Below, in pieces: positions 7,901 to 17,386 of a stretch of DNA of 47,994 nucleotides. The position numbers were made by a program, and so were the translations under genes. The stretch is from CAUJGP01 sp964612425. GTDB lineage: Bacteria > Bdellovibrionota > Bdellovibrionia > Bdellovibrionales > Bdellovibrionaceae. The stretch lies in contig CAZTDX010000023.1 in NCBI GenBank assembly GCA_964612425.1, forward strand, positions 1-47,994. Reading direction: 5' to 3'. Below the pieces are notes generated by a model that saw nothing but the letters and a program-made list of their open reading frames with translations, searched no databases and was not told the DNA's origin. Each line of letters opens with the position of its first letter. Within the stretch, counting starts at the first letter, position 1.

Positions 7901-8975
7901 CTATCTTAAGTGACTCCCATAAATCAGCGAAACGATCGTGTGCGCTTCGGCGTACAGATCTATCCCGTAGTCTTCTAAGACTATATCCTTCGGCATATAA
8001 CGATTTTAACTTCTCATTCGTATTGGTCGGATGTAATAGATCACGTTCTTCAACAGTTAATAGAAAAATCAGACGATAAACAAGGCGAAGTAGTTCTTGA
8101 AAATATGTTTGCGTTTGAACAGTACCATTTTGGAGACTAGATCGAAGTTGAGAATTTTCTCTATTGGAAACGAAACCCTGACCTAAGAGCTCAAGAGCTT
8201 CTTCAACTCCAACACGCAACTGATCTCTAGCTCTCGTTCCGACCGATCGGCAGGAAACTTTCCACTTTTCAATGATGGATTCTTCTGCGACCTTATCAGG
8301 CTCGCCATATCGTGATCTGTGCGCAACTAGCCAAAAAGCGGCAAAGTCAGAATACTTTTGCTCTTGGAAAATCTGCTTCAGATCGATTTGAATCCAAGCT
8401 GGCTTTGTTAAACTAGAATTGTCTCTGACAATTCTAAATGTATCTCCATCACACACAACTCCCCAAAGTGCATTATCGTTAGCGTTTAGGTATTCCTGGA
8501 TTAATCCAAAAGCAGTTCTCTTGCGATGACCTTCGCCAAAACGGGGAGTCAGAGTATCAAGTGACTCAATTGGTGTACCTATGACAACGGGCACTTTTCC
8601 CGCGTTACATTCAAACTCTATTGGGAAGGTTCGTTCATCGATTTTTTGACATTCGCATTCCTTTAAGTCGTCGAACCCAAAACACTGCCTCAATAGATTG
8701 ATTACAAATTCCCTCGTCTCATCTTTTGTCTCGGGCTTATCTTTAATTTTATCTTGGAAGTCGCCCCAAAGGGACTCAGCGATTCGCCAATATCGACCGA
8801 TCTCATCTCTTAATGTTAAACCCTTTGGGATCTTATAATCAACTGCTGTCTGATTTTCGACCTGTATCTGTGAAATCTTCGAAAGCCACTCTGGTGATAA
8901 GAGACCACCTTCAATAGATATTGCCTCAAACGCTACTTGAATATGATCTGTATTCCGTCGAGATATACGAGCCAT
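4938..8975 (-). CDS. Eco57I/PglX-like adenine-specific DNA methylase (DrmMI-like)
   Basis: About 1345 aa. After a long N-terminal region comes GSVYESLLELVP (about 427-438), then SYYTPDELV, the SAM-binding motif I DPACGSAHF (about 507-515) and the catalytic NPPW (about 772-775) of N6-adenine methylases. The C-terminal 500 residues are a target-recognition and helical region as in type IIG and PglX enzymes. No PD-ExK nuclease motif is evident, so it is probably a pure modification enzyme that marks self DNA. I place the start at ATG 8975, just after the SNF2 stop and behind a GGGG stretch; an upstream in-frame ATG at 9014 would overlap that gene by 38 bases. Class 1 DISARM also pairs such a methylase with an SNF2 helicase. 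Confidence 0.88.
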   Translation of the reverse strand: MARISRRNTDHIQVAFEAISIEGGLLSPEWLSKISQIQVENQTAVDYKIPKGLTLRDEIGRYWRIAESLWGDFQDKIKDKPETKDETREFVINLLRQCFGFDDLKECECQKIDERTFPIEFECNAGKVPVVIGTPIESLDTLTPRFGEGHRKRTAFGLIQEYLNANDNALWGVVCDGDTFRIVRDNSSLTKPAWIQIDLKQIFQEQKYSDFAAFWLVAHRSRYGEPDKVAEESIIEKWKVSCRSVGTRARDQLRVGVEEALELLGQGFVSNRENSQLRSSLQNGTVQTQTYFQELLRLVYRLIFLLTVEERDLLHPTNTNEKLKSLYAEGYSLRRLRDRSVRRSAHDRFADLWESLKIVFKGLGQGESKLGLPALGGLFDSHQTPVLSELKIENGFLLQAIFKLCWIKSETGIARVNWRDMGPEELGSVYESLLELVPQISNGGNGFSFLRGDETRGNNRKLTGSYYTPDELVQKLLDTALEPVVFNTIKANYENPVKALLELTIIDPACGSAHFLLSAARRLAAHIAKLEIGGTPSVVDYRKALRKVISNCIYGVDRNPMALELARMALWLEAMTPDAPLSFLDHHLVCGDALLGLLDLEVMASGIPNEAFSIQSGDEKEICKFLSAENKKKLNELKRRITVEPISPTLFDLNNFNMIPLLKTIDAMPDDTPTAVSAKQIALENYLSATSNAGIAIAVDMYMCAFLAPKNSRTKNLIPTTDDILRAIRGTLPRIEVLRFIKDTVNKEKIFHWKLKFSHVFAKGGFDIVLGNPPWEKINFKDEEYFAQRFPMIANAPNKARRKDLLEQLMIENPTAYTEYETAKRFNDATSEYCRFGRRYPLTGLSRINLYSVFCETGVSILSKKGRLGFVIASGIATDDNNKLLLEELISKKRLIHTWDFENREGVFFPEVHRSFKFCLFVAGGNDTQNELADFAFYLTNIRQLSDTDRHFTLTIEELSLLNPNTKTCPTFRNRREAEITKYIYRRTPAWQLHEKTNNWPGIPKTPFNMSNDSGLFITLTARKLPENQGEDLVPLYESKFIHQFNHRFATFSEENQEGARDLSIAELKDPNKMIESRYWITRAKLNERFPGNWFLVFRDITQATNERTAIATILPEVACGNTLSILQNLGLPESISLVCILNSYIFDFCVRQKVSGTHLNHWIWHQLPIPANSSMKARCPWDGEFVNIESWIFPRVLELTFSANDISSYAKALGYNGPPFGWDEERRFLLRCELDAAMFHLYLPSKLDGAWQNPIDGTTENLELLKSNYATPRDAIDYIMDSFSITKSREIELHGQYRTKNQILEIYDLMIEAMRAGNPYKSKIAIPDISLPLSANDSDQGSGT

Positions 8976-8976
8976 A

Positions 8977-11781
8977 TTAAGACCCCACATCTGGTAAAAG
9001 TACAAAAAGACCAATTACATCAACCGGTAAAAGGGTCGTAACTGCATAGCGACCTTTTGCACCGGATGCTTCTCTAACTCTTCTGTGGTCAGCCAATAAT
9101 TCTTTGGCGCGAGCTTCTGCGTGTTTCTTTAACATAGGTTCAAGATTTCCAATTTGTTCCAATGCCTCTTTGATACTTCTTTCGATTAGAACTTGCGGAG
9201 GCGTCCTAATTGCGGAATTGTTTAACATCTCAAGTACAGCGCCACCTTGCATAAGCTCTGATATCGTTTTACCAGTCCAAGCAAGACTACTTGCTTCTTC
9301 CACTAAAAGAGCTTTTGTCAAATCTTGGGCTTGGGATGTAAGTTGGTGGCGCAGACGTAGAAGAAGGATTGTTGTTTTCGTTTTTACCCCTGCAGAGACC
9401 CAACATCCCACACGTCCCAGCACTGTGGGATCGCTAGAAACTTGTGATTCGTCAAACTTACCAAGCGATTGCTCAAGCAGAGTTTCTGCTAAAACATGTA
9501 TGAGAGGATGACTTCGACCAATCGACTTGCAACGACCTTTTGGAGGATATTCAAAATCTATTAATGGTGATCCCACTAAGCCCTCTTGCTCAATCTGCTC
9601 CCTAAGGAAGTTTGGCAAGCCCGCGAGTGGCGCTTTGTATCCAAATTTCTGCTTTTCAGGTGCTGCCCCAAGGCGAGCTAGGGCTCGGATTGTGAATCGT
9701 TTTACATCATCTGCCCCACCAATAGCAGCAAGTGCCTTTTTCCATTCAGGGACGACTTCGTCTGGTTTCATTTTCTTTTGCGCAAAAACAGTCCGGTTAC
9801 CCTTTGCACTTTCTGCGGCATCCTTCCACACAGCTTCAATAGCTTTACCTTCATATATTGCACCGATATCAAACGACCTTTGCCGCTCTTTTCGATCTCT
9901 AAGCAATACCGCCTTCATCAACGCTTGAGTCAACCTATGGTTATCATCAGGCAGTGGGACAGAGATTCCTAACTCTTTGCGAATACTTTCAGCTTTTCTT
10001 AAAATAACCTCTAACACCACACCATCAATTGGATTATTTTCGCCATAAATTAACAATGTTCTAACTACTGGTGTGGATTGACCAAACCGATCAACTCGCC
10101 CTTCTCGCTGCTCGTGTCTTGTGGGATTCCACGAAAGATCGTAGTGAATAACTGCATCGAAAAGCGTCTGAAGATTGATCCCTTCTGAAAGGCAATCAGT
10201 TGCAATTAGTAAGCGCTGGTCAGAATCTGCCAATCCTTCGACTTTTTCTTTTCGCTCCTCTGATGTTAACTCACCGGTAACAACCTCAACCGTTACACCA
10301 TTAAACTCTTTTGATAGGTGTTCTTTGAGGTAATGAGCTGTCGCAATATATCGGCAGAAAACTACGGGATTGAACTTCTCTTCCAATAGTTCAGAAAGCT
10401 GTTCCTTGAGAAGCCTTAATTTGGGATCACCCCTTTGGCCTTCAAGAGCCTGCGCTTCTTTTATAAGCTCTTGTATCTTACTGTCACCACTCATATCTGC
10501 CGCTGGCTCAACATCATCGTCAGTAAATTGCTCCGCATCACCATCAAAGAGGCTACCTTCGATGAGATCGTCAGCTTCTTTAGAACCCAAATCAACTTGT
10601 CCCCGAGTTCGAAGTGCTCGAATGGCTGCGGCAGGGCTAGATGAAACACATCGAAGTAGCGCAAGCGTACCCCAAAAGTTAAGCCTTTGCTTTCTTTCAT
10701 CTGAGCTAGCAGCAGATACAATTGCAGCGCAGTAATCTAATATTCGATAAAAAAAGTCTTCCCACTTTCCTGAGAGCTGATAGGTCATCTCCGCGGTCTC
10801 GCGTGCAGGGAAGATGCTTCCATCTTGCCACTCTTCGATGTCTGGACGGCGACGTTGAACAAAGTGTTTACTTAATTTATCTCTTAACTTATCTCGTTCA
10901 TTGCCTTGGATTTCAGACAAACTTTCAAATTCTTTTTCTAACAACCCAAGGAGGCGGTAAAATGCTTGTTCATCCCCACTATGCGGCGTCGCCGTGAGTA
11001 ATACCATATGCCGCTGCTTAGACTGAGATAAACCCTTTAATAGCTCATACCTCTGGTGTCGGCCCCTGATTCCCATAGTGCATGTATGAGCCTCATCGAC
11101 GATGACAAATTCAGGACAAGCCCTAAGAAACTCACTTCTGCGCCTGTCGCTCTTTATGTAGTCAAGGCTTACCACTGTATATGGGTAAGCTGAGAAAATG
11201 CTTTCGCCCATTGGCAACCCACGCTCAAGGCGAACTGCGCTAGATGCGGTGACGGAAGCTGCGCGAATATGAAATCGCCCCTCAAGCTCTGAAGTCCATT
11301 GTTCGACAAGATGAGGCGGGCATAGAACTGTAAACCTATCAATTTCGCCTCTATCGATTAATTCTCGAACAATGAGGCAAGCTTCGATTGTTTTACCGAC
11401 ACCCACATCGTCAGCTATCAATAACCTTACCACATCCAACTTTAATGCCATCAACAATGGCACCAGCTGATAAGCCCTTGGCTCAACGGCAATTTGCCCA
11501 AAACTCCTGAACGGCCCGGCCCCTCTCCTTTGTGACAATAGAAGCGCATCACGAAGGAGCAATGCTGTTTCATGATTACCTACCTGTAAAGGATGAGGAT
11601 TTGGGAATTGAGCTGGTTCTACCGGTTCTGCCTCTAAAGGAAGATAAATTAGAGTTTGATCATCCTCTGATCCACTTAATGGGCGCACCTTAATGGTATC
11701 GCTATCAGGACAGTTTATGACCATCCATTCTCTACCGCGCGCTTTTATTAATGTGCCAGGTGCAAATTGATTGATGGTCAA
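8977..11781 (-). CDS. SNF2-family helicase/translocase (DrmD-like)
   Basis: A 934-aa superfamily 2 ATPase. Walker A DDVGVGKT at about 124-131, DEAH at 229-232, TATPHSG at 263-269, then a second RecA lobe with ATDCLSEGINLQ and QREGRVDRFGQ at 558-568 are all intact. The overall pattern resembles RapA/HepA-type SNF2 proteins and DISARM DrmD, which are about this size. About 350 C-terminal residues are of unknown fold. The start overlaps the previous helicase gene stop as ATGA. It presumably translocates on double-stranded DNA to distinguish or remodel invading DNA for the methylase and nucleases encoded downstream. Confidence 0.87.
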   Translation of the reverse strand: MTINQFAPGTLIKARGREWMVINCPDSDTIKVRPLSGSEDDQTLIYLPLEAEPVEPAQFPNPHPLQVGNHETALLLRDALLLSQRRGAGPFRSFGQIAVEPRAYQLVPLLMALKLDVVRLLIADDVGVGKTIEACLIVRELIDRGEIDRFTVLCPPHLVEQWTSELEGRFHIRAASVTASSAVRLERGLPMGESIFSAYPYTVVSLDYIKSDRRRSEFLRACPEFVIVDEAHTCTMGIRGRHQRYELLKGLSQSKQRHMVLLTATPHSGDEQAFYRLLGLLEKEFESLSEIQGNERDKLRDKLSKHFVQRRRPDIEEWQDGSIFPARETAEMTYQLSGKWEDFFYRILDYCAAIVSAASSDERKQRLNFWGTLALLRCVSSSPAAAIRALRTRGQVDLGSKEADDLIEGSLFDGDAEQFTDDDVEPAADMSGDSKIQELIKEAQALEGQRGDPKLRLLKEQLSELLEEKFNPVVFCRYIATAHYLKEHLSKEFNGVTVEVVTGELTSEERKEKVEGLADSDQRLLIATDCLSEGINLQTLFDAVIHYDLSWNPTRHEQREGRVDRFGQSTPVVRTLLIYGENNPIDGVVLEVILRKAESIRKELGISVPLPDDNHRLTQALMKAVLLRDRKERQRSFDIGAIYEGKAIEAVWKDAAESAKGNRTVFAQKKMKPDEVVPEWKKALAAIGGADDVKRFTIRALARLGAAPEKQKFGYKAPLAGLPNFLREQIEQEGLVGSPLIDFEYPPKGRCKSIGRSHPLIHVLAETLLEQSLGKFDESQVSSDPTVLGRVGCWVSAGVKTKTTILLLRLRHQLTSQAQDLTKALLVEEASSLAWTGKTISELMQGGAVLEMLNNSAIRTPPQVLIERSIKEALEQIGNLEPMLKKHAEARAKELLADHRRVREASGAKGRYAVTTLLPVDVIGLFVLLPDVGS

Positions 11782-14700
11782 ACTTTCTTCCCTCCAACTG
11801 CAGATAACAATTTAGTCATTATTTCGCTCCACTTTGTGCTATCAAGTCCAAAAACAAAAATTGAAAATCCCTTATCTTCTAGTTGCTTTTCAATAAATTC
11901 GTCTAAAGTATCTAATGATGCGACAACATAATAGGATCGCCATACTAAGCTAATCTTTTGACCGCTAATTTCCAATGGGTCTACGTCAGGCGATGGCAGT
12001 CCGGCCTTTCTTGCCTCAGTTGCCCATTCGGGATTAATCTCAACACTTGAGAAATCTGTCGAATCTACCTTTGGACTCACATCTAAAACTAGATTACGGA
12101 CAGATGCCTTCGCAAGATTCAATAAGACTGCTTTTGCTACTTCGTCTCTTCGATCAAGAAGCTCATGATCAGTCTGGTTAAAATATGACATCAAACATTT
12201 ATAGCAACTGGCCACACAGGGCGTCTGTTCAGCTGAATCTAAAAGCTTTTCATGCTCAGTGGGTAAAGATTCCGCACCTGTATCAAAGTGCATGATCTTC
12301 AGCGCCTCTCTTGCGACACTAGCCAAACTACCTGGGTCGGATACAAGGCGAGTTAAAACACCAGCACCACCTTCAGCAGCCTCGTAGAGTAAAAAGCTAT
12401 TTCTAGAATCGGCGGAGGGCATGGGTTCAGCTAGAATTTCTCCCTCTTCGAGTTGAAACACTTCCTCAATTCCGCGAAGGATTCCGTGTTGAATAGTTGG
12501 TAAAGTATTAACGGTTGGTGAGCCACCAAGAACTGGGCTCAATAGAAGAGCGTTTTTTCGATCTTCGACTGCTGGCACAATCCATTGACGAGGATTCGCC
12601 ATCGGATCTCTGACTTCTTGATCTTCATCTTCGTTTTTTGCCCAATAACCAGTTATGGGATCGATCCTGAAGCCAAATTGGGTTCGATTTCGCCTTCGCC
12701 TCAAACCTTTGTTTATTCTTGTAATTCGCGCTGCTGGGCCATATGAAATGACTGCAACCTTTTCTTCGCCTTCAACGGCTTCCCCACGACGGACATCGAC
12801 TACACCATCTCGCAGCGCCCATTCATAGATTGTTTGAAGCTCGAATCCTTGACGTCTTCGTTCTTCATCATTTGCGGTAATACGCTCCACCTGGCGTGTT
12901 GCAACGTTCTCAACTCGATAAATTTCTCGAACGATTTCAGCATCACTAAGCACGGTAGAACATGAGTGGCAGTTAGAAATGGATTCGGTAAAATGGCCAG
13001 CCCCACATGCCCTGCAAATGCGAACAGTTTTGGTCGGTAACCTTACTTCTGCAGTAGCTCCATCTCTTTGACCAACTGAAATCATTACACGCTCTACTTG
13101 AAAGCATCGGCCTTCATGATACACAAGGCTTCGTGGTCCAAACTCAGACAAGGCAAGAAAACGTGGACGTTGTAGAAAGGTTTGTCTACCACCACCTTCA
13201 GTTGAAGATGGAATGTATGCCATCAGCGGCAATCTTGGGAAATTATAACCTGGCAAAAAATTTTCAGTAGCTAGATAGCGATAGGTATAAAAATCACTCG
13301 CAGTTTGTGTCTCATTCCCCTTTTTTAGCAAATCCAGTTGTTCTTCTGCTTGTCGAGCTCTTCTTTTGGCAGCATCTCGTTCACGCTGATGTAAAGCGTG
13401 GTTGTCTACAATTTTGCGCGCTTCATCTCGTTGTAATTCTGCGGCTGAAAAAAGATCACGCCAACGACGAAAGGCATCTTCAAATCTATTGAAAGCAGCA
13501 TTTGCGACTGTTTCTGCATATTTCTTTCCGCCTGGGAACCAAGGAGCTTTTGTTGAATTTAGATCGTCTTTTAGGTATCCAAGAACACCAATAATTCTTT
13601 TTTCTGCTTCAGTTGTTACTGTTGATTTGGTCATTACCTGCCTGATCTCTTCGCGAACTTTTCGCTCTTTTGAGTTCAAGACCAGTATCTCTGAAATCGA
13701 GGCATTAAGCGGTTGACTCGTACAGGCCAACCAAATTGCTTGCAAATGACTATCTACTAAATCTCTATTCGCTAAGTCGAGCAGTGGAGGATTAACTTCA
13801 CCGTGAACCATTGCTTTTGGTTCCTTGAAAAAGTATTGATCATGTGGACTCAGCGCCGCACAGTATGTAATGACAAGAGCAGCCTGGCCGCTTCGACCGG
13901 CTCGCCCACTTCGCTGAGCATAGTTCGCTGGAGTCGGCGGTATATTCCTTAGGTAGACTGCATTTAGAGCGGAAATATCAACCCCTAATTCCATGGTAGG
14001 AGAACAAAACATGACCGGAAGAAAACGGTTTGACTCACCAAGCTCTTTCAAGTGGGCCTCATCAGCCATGAGTGCTTCAATCTCTTTTTGTGTATACCTA
14101 AATCGCATTTCACGCACTTTGCGCTTATCACCATCAACTTGCGCTGTGTGTTCACGCGCTTCAAAGGCAAAAAGTGAATGATTGGGATTTTTCAATGTCA
14201 TTGCTAGGTTAGCGTAAAATTCCGCAAAAAACTTATTTTCTTTGGAGCTATCAGAAGCAATACCATTCCCTTTTAAGAATTTAATGCAGGCCCCGTTTAG
14301 TTTCCAACCAAGTGCTCCGTCAAAGCTAGTAGGTTCTTCGGAAATCAATCCATGCTCATTTGCCGCGTTTAGAAGACATTGAATAAGCTCATTGTATTCA
14401 TCACGTCTAATGGTTCGAGCCTGGGCACTTTGCCAAGTACTTGTTGATTTCAAAATTCGCCCAAGAGAGCTAGTGATTCCCGCTCGGATTATTAACTCTT
14501 CATCTCTTAATGAATTATCCCTGCGCGCAGGAGGATTTAACATTAGCCAGCGTGATCTTCTTGGATGCTCTTCCAGTGCAAATCCCCAGGGTGCCCTTAG
14601 GCGACTGGTTGAGCGATCTTTTACCTGTTCAAGATATGTAGTTTCAAGAATCTGACTTTTGATCGCCATACCCCTTCGTAAATAATCTAATATCTCTTGA

Positions 14701-17072
14701 AACACTTTTTCCCGAATAGCCGGTGTAGCGTCTCTAAGTATAGTTGGCGCGCTACGATAAAGCTCATCATCCGCAGCCAATTCTTTGATTCCCTGATATT
14801 CAACATTCAGAAGCCCCAATTGCTCAAGGTTAGGATTGGTGTACCGCCATCCCTTTCGCTGATCAAACCAAACACGATAGGCGAGGACTTCCCGTAAGGT
14901 TTTTTCAGCCTCTTGGAAATTAAATCCGCGCAACGATGGCTCTAAGAGCCACTCGGATTTTATCGTTAGATCTGGTCGATCAAATCCGAGTGCCTTCTGT
15001 TGTGCCAGCCCTAACTCTTCACTACTGAGCCCATTTGTTCCTGCATTATCTAAGGCACCCAAAAAACCAGCCCGGATCAAACTGACATTTATAAAATCAT
15101 TGAAGTGCCCTGCCTGCAGAGCAGCGTCCTGCCTATTATCCGAAAACCCTAAAAGTTTTCGCTTATCTAAGCTAAGTCCAGAATCTCTTTTATGCATCCA
15201 ACGAAGGGTGCTGCTGACTAAAACTGTTGTCGCAGAACTTCGCCCCTCAGAAGATAATGAGGCAAGTCTCGTTCGATCCCGTGCGGCCCCCAAAGGGGCA
15301 GCTTTGCACCTTAGACAAAACTTAAATTTTCCTTTTATAAACCATACTGAACTGCCACGACCTATCGCCCCACTTGGAGTAACTGAAAACTGTTCCGGCC
15401 TCTGCCGTCTATAGGTGGCTCGTAGCCTCAGATCGCCGTTGTTGTCATTTTCTAACCAATGCTCTGGATAATCTTCAATTTGATCGTCGAACTCAAAATC
15501 AGGGTCGCTTGGATGAAGCATTACAAAGCCGTATTCATCTTGCGCCTCATCGTCCTCATTTTCATCCTCATCGTTTTCATTTGCAATAGCTATGTCTTCG
15601 ATGTCTCTAGCGAGGAAGTGAGGCGTTCCTTCAATTTCAGTTTTCCGCACAGGGTGATATTCCTGACCACAATCTCTACAAAAATGAGTGGAATACAACC
15701 TTACATCGCTGGTACCTGGGAGAAACTGTTGAGGATCAATTGCGACTCTTCGTTTTTCGATGGGTTCAAGTGTCGAATAAGCGTTACCTGCTCCCGATAT
15801 AAACTGATGCAGTTTGAAAGCAAAAAAAGGCTTTTCACTGCCAGTTCCACACCTTGTTGATTCGGGCAAATTGGATATTAGCAACAAATCTAGAAGTACT
15901 TTCCGGCAACGTGCTTTTGTGCGGTTTGATTGCAATGCTAAACGATCAACAGCTTCAGTTAATGTAAGCGGACGCGCCCGAACCCAAACACCATCTGGCG
16001 CGGTCATCCCGAGATTTGTTTCAACCCAAACAGCTAAAGGATGTTTGGCTAATTCCAAATTAGTTATTGTTCGATTTACTTCAACATCAATGGCAGCACC
16101 CAAATGAGGAACGATTGTCTCTGCAGTCAACTCAGGATTTGTCGCACGCAGAAGAGTTTCTGTTATAACGCAATTTTCATTTATAGTTACAGCAAATAAC
16201 TTAGATGCAGTTTTTGCGACCACTTGGTTTTTGGATTCTCTTGAACCCTCACTTACCATCGTGGCCGATGTGCCAATGCATTGAATTGTGTCGGACAGCC
16301 TTTCTCGAACACGGCGCACAAGGAGGGCGACATCTGCGCCTTGCCTACCTCTATATGTATGGAGTTCATCCAAAACCAAGAATTTCAAATCCTGGCAATT
16401 CTCAATAACCTTTTTATCGAGAGCATCCTGCCTTGTCATAAGTAACTCAAGCATCATGAAGTTCGTTAACAAGATGTCAGGTGGGTTTTCAGAGACGGCT
16501 CTACGTTCCTCTTCGCTCTCTTGTCCAGTGTAACGGGCAATCCTAATAGTACTCCCTGAACCAGTATTATTTAAATACTTATTAATTTCTTCAAGCTGAC
16601 TATTTGCTAAGGCATTCATCGGGTAAATGATTATTGCGCGAGTTCTACGAGACTTGTCAGTTTCCTTTTGTTGAAGAATGGCATTAACCAATGGAATAAA
16701 GAAGCAGAGTGACTTTCCAGATCCAGTTCCAGTCGTGACCACATAACTTTCACCCTGCGCAGCGAGTGCAATTGCCTGCTCTTGATGTTTGTAAAGCGCT
16801 AGTGGTTTACCATCAATTGCAAAAATTTTCTCACACAAAGGATGAAGCACTTTTTTTATAACTTGGTCGCCAACTGAGGTTGTAACTTTATAGTTAGGAT
16901 TAACCTGAATTAGAGGTTCAGGCCAAAATCTATTTTGAGCATAAATTGCATCCACTTGGTTTTTAATGTCTTGTGAAAAGATCGTTGTGAATGAAGTTGC
17001 GAAATCTCGGTACTCATTAACGACGGTATCCCTCAGATTAAAAACATCCATAAAGTTTGATGTATTATTCAT
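11778..17072 (-). CDS. Giant DEAD/DEAH helicase with C-terminal DUF1998 (DruE-like)
   Basis: A 1764-aa protein. Walker A TTGTGSGKS lies at about 113-121, IIYPMNALANSQ at 148-159, LDELHTYRGRQGAD at 234-247 and GTSATM at 267-272. The second lobe has MELGVDIS (about 1029) and YAQRSGRAGRSGQ (about 1048-1060). Several CxxC pairs suggest zinc ribbons (FCRDCGQEY, FCLRCKA, ICRACG). The DUF1998 signature ASCYKCLMSYFNQTDHELLD lies near 1620-1640 after EAAEGGAGVL. Size and order match Druantia DruE; DISARM splits comparable parts between DrmA and DrmB, so a DrmA-DrmB fusion is the alternative. It is the largest gene of the window and follows the HTH gene by 11 bases. A tract of Asp and Glu (about residues 495-515) is a flexible acidic linker. 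Confidence 0.87.
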   Translation of the reverse strand: MNNTSNFMDVFNLRDTVVNEYRDFATSFTTIFSQDIKNQVDAIYAQNRFWPEPLIQVNPNYKVTTSVGDQVIKKVLHPLCEKIFAIDGKPLALYKHQEQAIALAAQGESYVVTTGTGSGKSLCFFIPLVNAILQQKETDKSRRTRAIIIYPMNALANSQLEEINKYLNNTGSGSTIRIARYTGQESEEERRAVSENPPDILLTNFMMLELLMTRQDALDKKVIENCQDLKFLVLDELHTYRGRQGADVALLVRRVRERLSDTIQCIGTSATMVSEGSRESKNQVVAKTASKLFAVTINENCVITETLLRATNPELTAETIVPHLGAAIDVEVNRTITNLELAKHPLAVWVETNLGMTAPDGVWVRARPLTLTEAVDRLALQSNRTKARCRKVLLDLLLISNLPESTRCGTGSEKPFFAFKLHQFISGAGNAYSTLEPIEKRRVAIDPQQFLPGTSDVRLYSTHFCRDCGQEYHPVRKTEIEGTPHFLARDIEDIAIANENDEDENEDDEAQDEYGFVMLHPSDPDFEFDDQIEDYPEHWLENDNNGDLRLRATYRRQRPEQFSVTPSGAIGRGSSVWFIKGKFKFCLRCKAAPLGAARDRTRLASLSSEGRSSATTVLVSSTLRWMHKRDSGLSLDKRKLLGFSDNRQDAALQAGHFNDFINVSLIRAGFLGALDNAGTNGLSSEELGLAQQKALGFDRPDLTIKSEWLLEPSLRGFNFQEAEKTLREVLAYRVWFDQRKGWRYTNPNLEQLGLLNVEYQGIKELAADDELYRSAPTILRDATPAIREKVFQEILDYLRRGMAIKSQILETTYLEQVKDRSTSRLRAPWGFALEEHPRRSRWLMLNPPARRDNSLRDEELIIRAGITSSLGRILKSTSTWQSAQARTIRRDEYNELIQCLLNAANEHGLISEEPTSFDGALGWKLNGACIKFLKGNGIASDSSKENKFFAEFYANLAMTLKNPNHSLFAFEAREHTAQVDGDKRKVREMRFRYTQKEIEALMADEAHLKELGESNRFLPVMFCSPTMELGVDISALNAVYLRNIPPTPANYAQRSGRAGRSGQAALVITYCAALSPHDQYFFKEPKAMVHGEVNPPLLDLANRDLVDSHLQAIWLACTSQPLNASISEILVLNSKERKVREEIRQVMTKSTVTTEAEKRIIGVLGYLKDDLNSTKAPWFPGGKKYAETVANAAFNRFEDAFRRWRDLFSAAELQRDEARKIVDNHALHQRERDAAKRRARQAEEQLDLLKKGNETQTASDFYTYRYLATENFLPGYNFPRLPLMAYIPSSTEGGGRQTFLQRPRFLALSEFGPRSLVYHEGRCFQVERVMISVGQRDGATAEVRLPTKTVRICRACGAGHFTESISNCHSCSTVLSDAEIVREIYRVENVATRQVERITANDEERRRQGFELQTIYEWALRDGVVDVRRGEAVEGEEKVAVISYGPAARITRINKGLRRRRNRTQFGFRIDPITGYWAKNEDEDQEVRDPMANPRQWIVPAVEDRKNALLLSPVLGGSPTVNTLPTIQHGILRGIEEVFQLEEGEILAEPMPSADSRNSFLLYEAAEGGAGVLTRLVSDPGSLASVAREALKIMHFDTGAESLPTEHEKLLDSAEQTPCVASCYKCLMSYFNQTDHELLDRRDEVAKAVLLNLAKASVRNLVLDVSPKVDSTDFSSVEINPEWATEARKAGLPSPDVDPLEISGQKISLVWRSYYVVASLDTLDEFIEKQLEDKGFSIFVFGLDSTKWSEIMTKLLSAVGGKKV

Positions 17073-17083
17073 TTAAGAGCCTC

Positions 17084-17302
17084 CTACGGTTTGGGACCAG
17101 AGCTAAAATTTACTTCGTTGTCTTCAGCAAGGTCCCCGCGACGAACAGATGCGTCGACCTCCTTTTGTGAAAATCGCCATAGTCTCCCTACTTTGTGAGC
17201 CGGGATTTTACCACGCTCAATCCAGCGATAGATAGACTCCTTCGAGACCTTCAAATGTTGGGCAACCTCTTCCACAGAAAGCCAGTGCTCCACTGATTCC
17301 AA
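17084..17302 (-). CDS. Excisionase-type helix-turn-helix regulator
   Basis: A 72-aa single-domain DNA-binding protein of the HTH_17 (MerR/excisionase-like) type: LSVEEVAQHLKVSKESIYRW followed by GKIPAHKVGRLWRF, the recognition helix and beta-wing. The frame continues to a TTG at 17332, but TTG at 17302 has GAGGTG five bases upstream and is the better start. It is the first gene of the defence operon. The DNA just upstream holds palindromic TTGTCT elements, so I infer that it represses or tunes its own operon, which would be sensible for a restriction-like cargo entering a new host. Alternatively it is a leftover recombination directionality factor. Confidence 0.75.
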   Translation of the reverse strand: MESVEHWLSVEEVAQHLKVSKESIYRWIERGKIPAHKVGRLWRFSQKEVDASVRRGDLAEDNEVNFSSGPKP

Positions 17303-17347
17303 ATCTTCACCTCGTAAACAAGAAAATGCCAATTAGTTCGATTTAGA

Positions 17348-17386
17348 TTGTCTAAGACAAAAGAAGACGACTCAAGACAATTTGAG
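17348..17386. promoter_or_regulatory. Palindromic operator region upstream of the defence operon
   Basis: TTGTCTAAGACAA at 17348-17360 is palindromic about its central A. CTCAAGACAATTTGAG at 17371-17386 has 5-bp inverted arms and repeats the AAGACAA half-site 20 bases away (17354-17360 and 17374-17380). Two turns of the helix between half-sites fits a dimeric or tetrameric regulator. It lies 46 bases upstream of the HTH start. A weak minus-strand promoter (TTGAGT, 17 bases, GACAAT) overlaps it. Confidence 0.5.

Noticed and set aside
3073..16533. Many plus-strand open frames of 60-135 codons across the defence operon
   Set aside because: All lie opposite well-supported minus-strand genes with full motif sets; none has a family motif or consistent ribosome site.
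11778..17072. Naming the big helicase DrmA or DruE outright, or calling the whole locus BREX
   Set aside because: Helicase plus DUF1998 in one chain fits DruE best, but I cannot separate DruE from a DrmA-DrmB fusion by eye. No PglZ, BrxC or BrxL-like gene is present, so BREX is not supported despite the PglX-like methylase.
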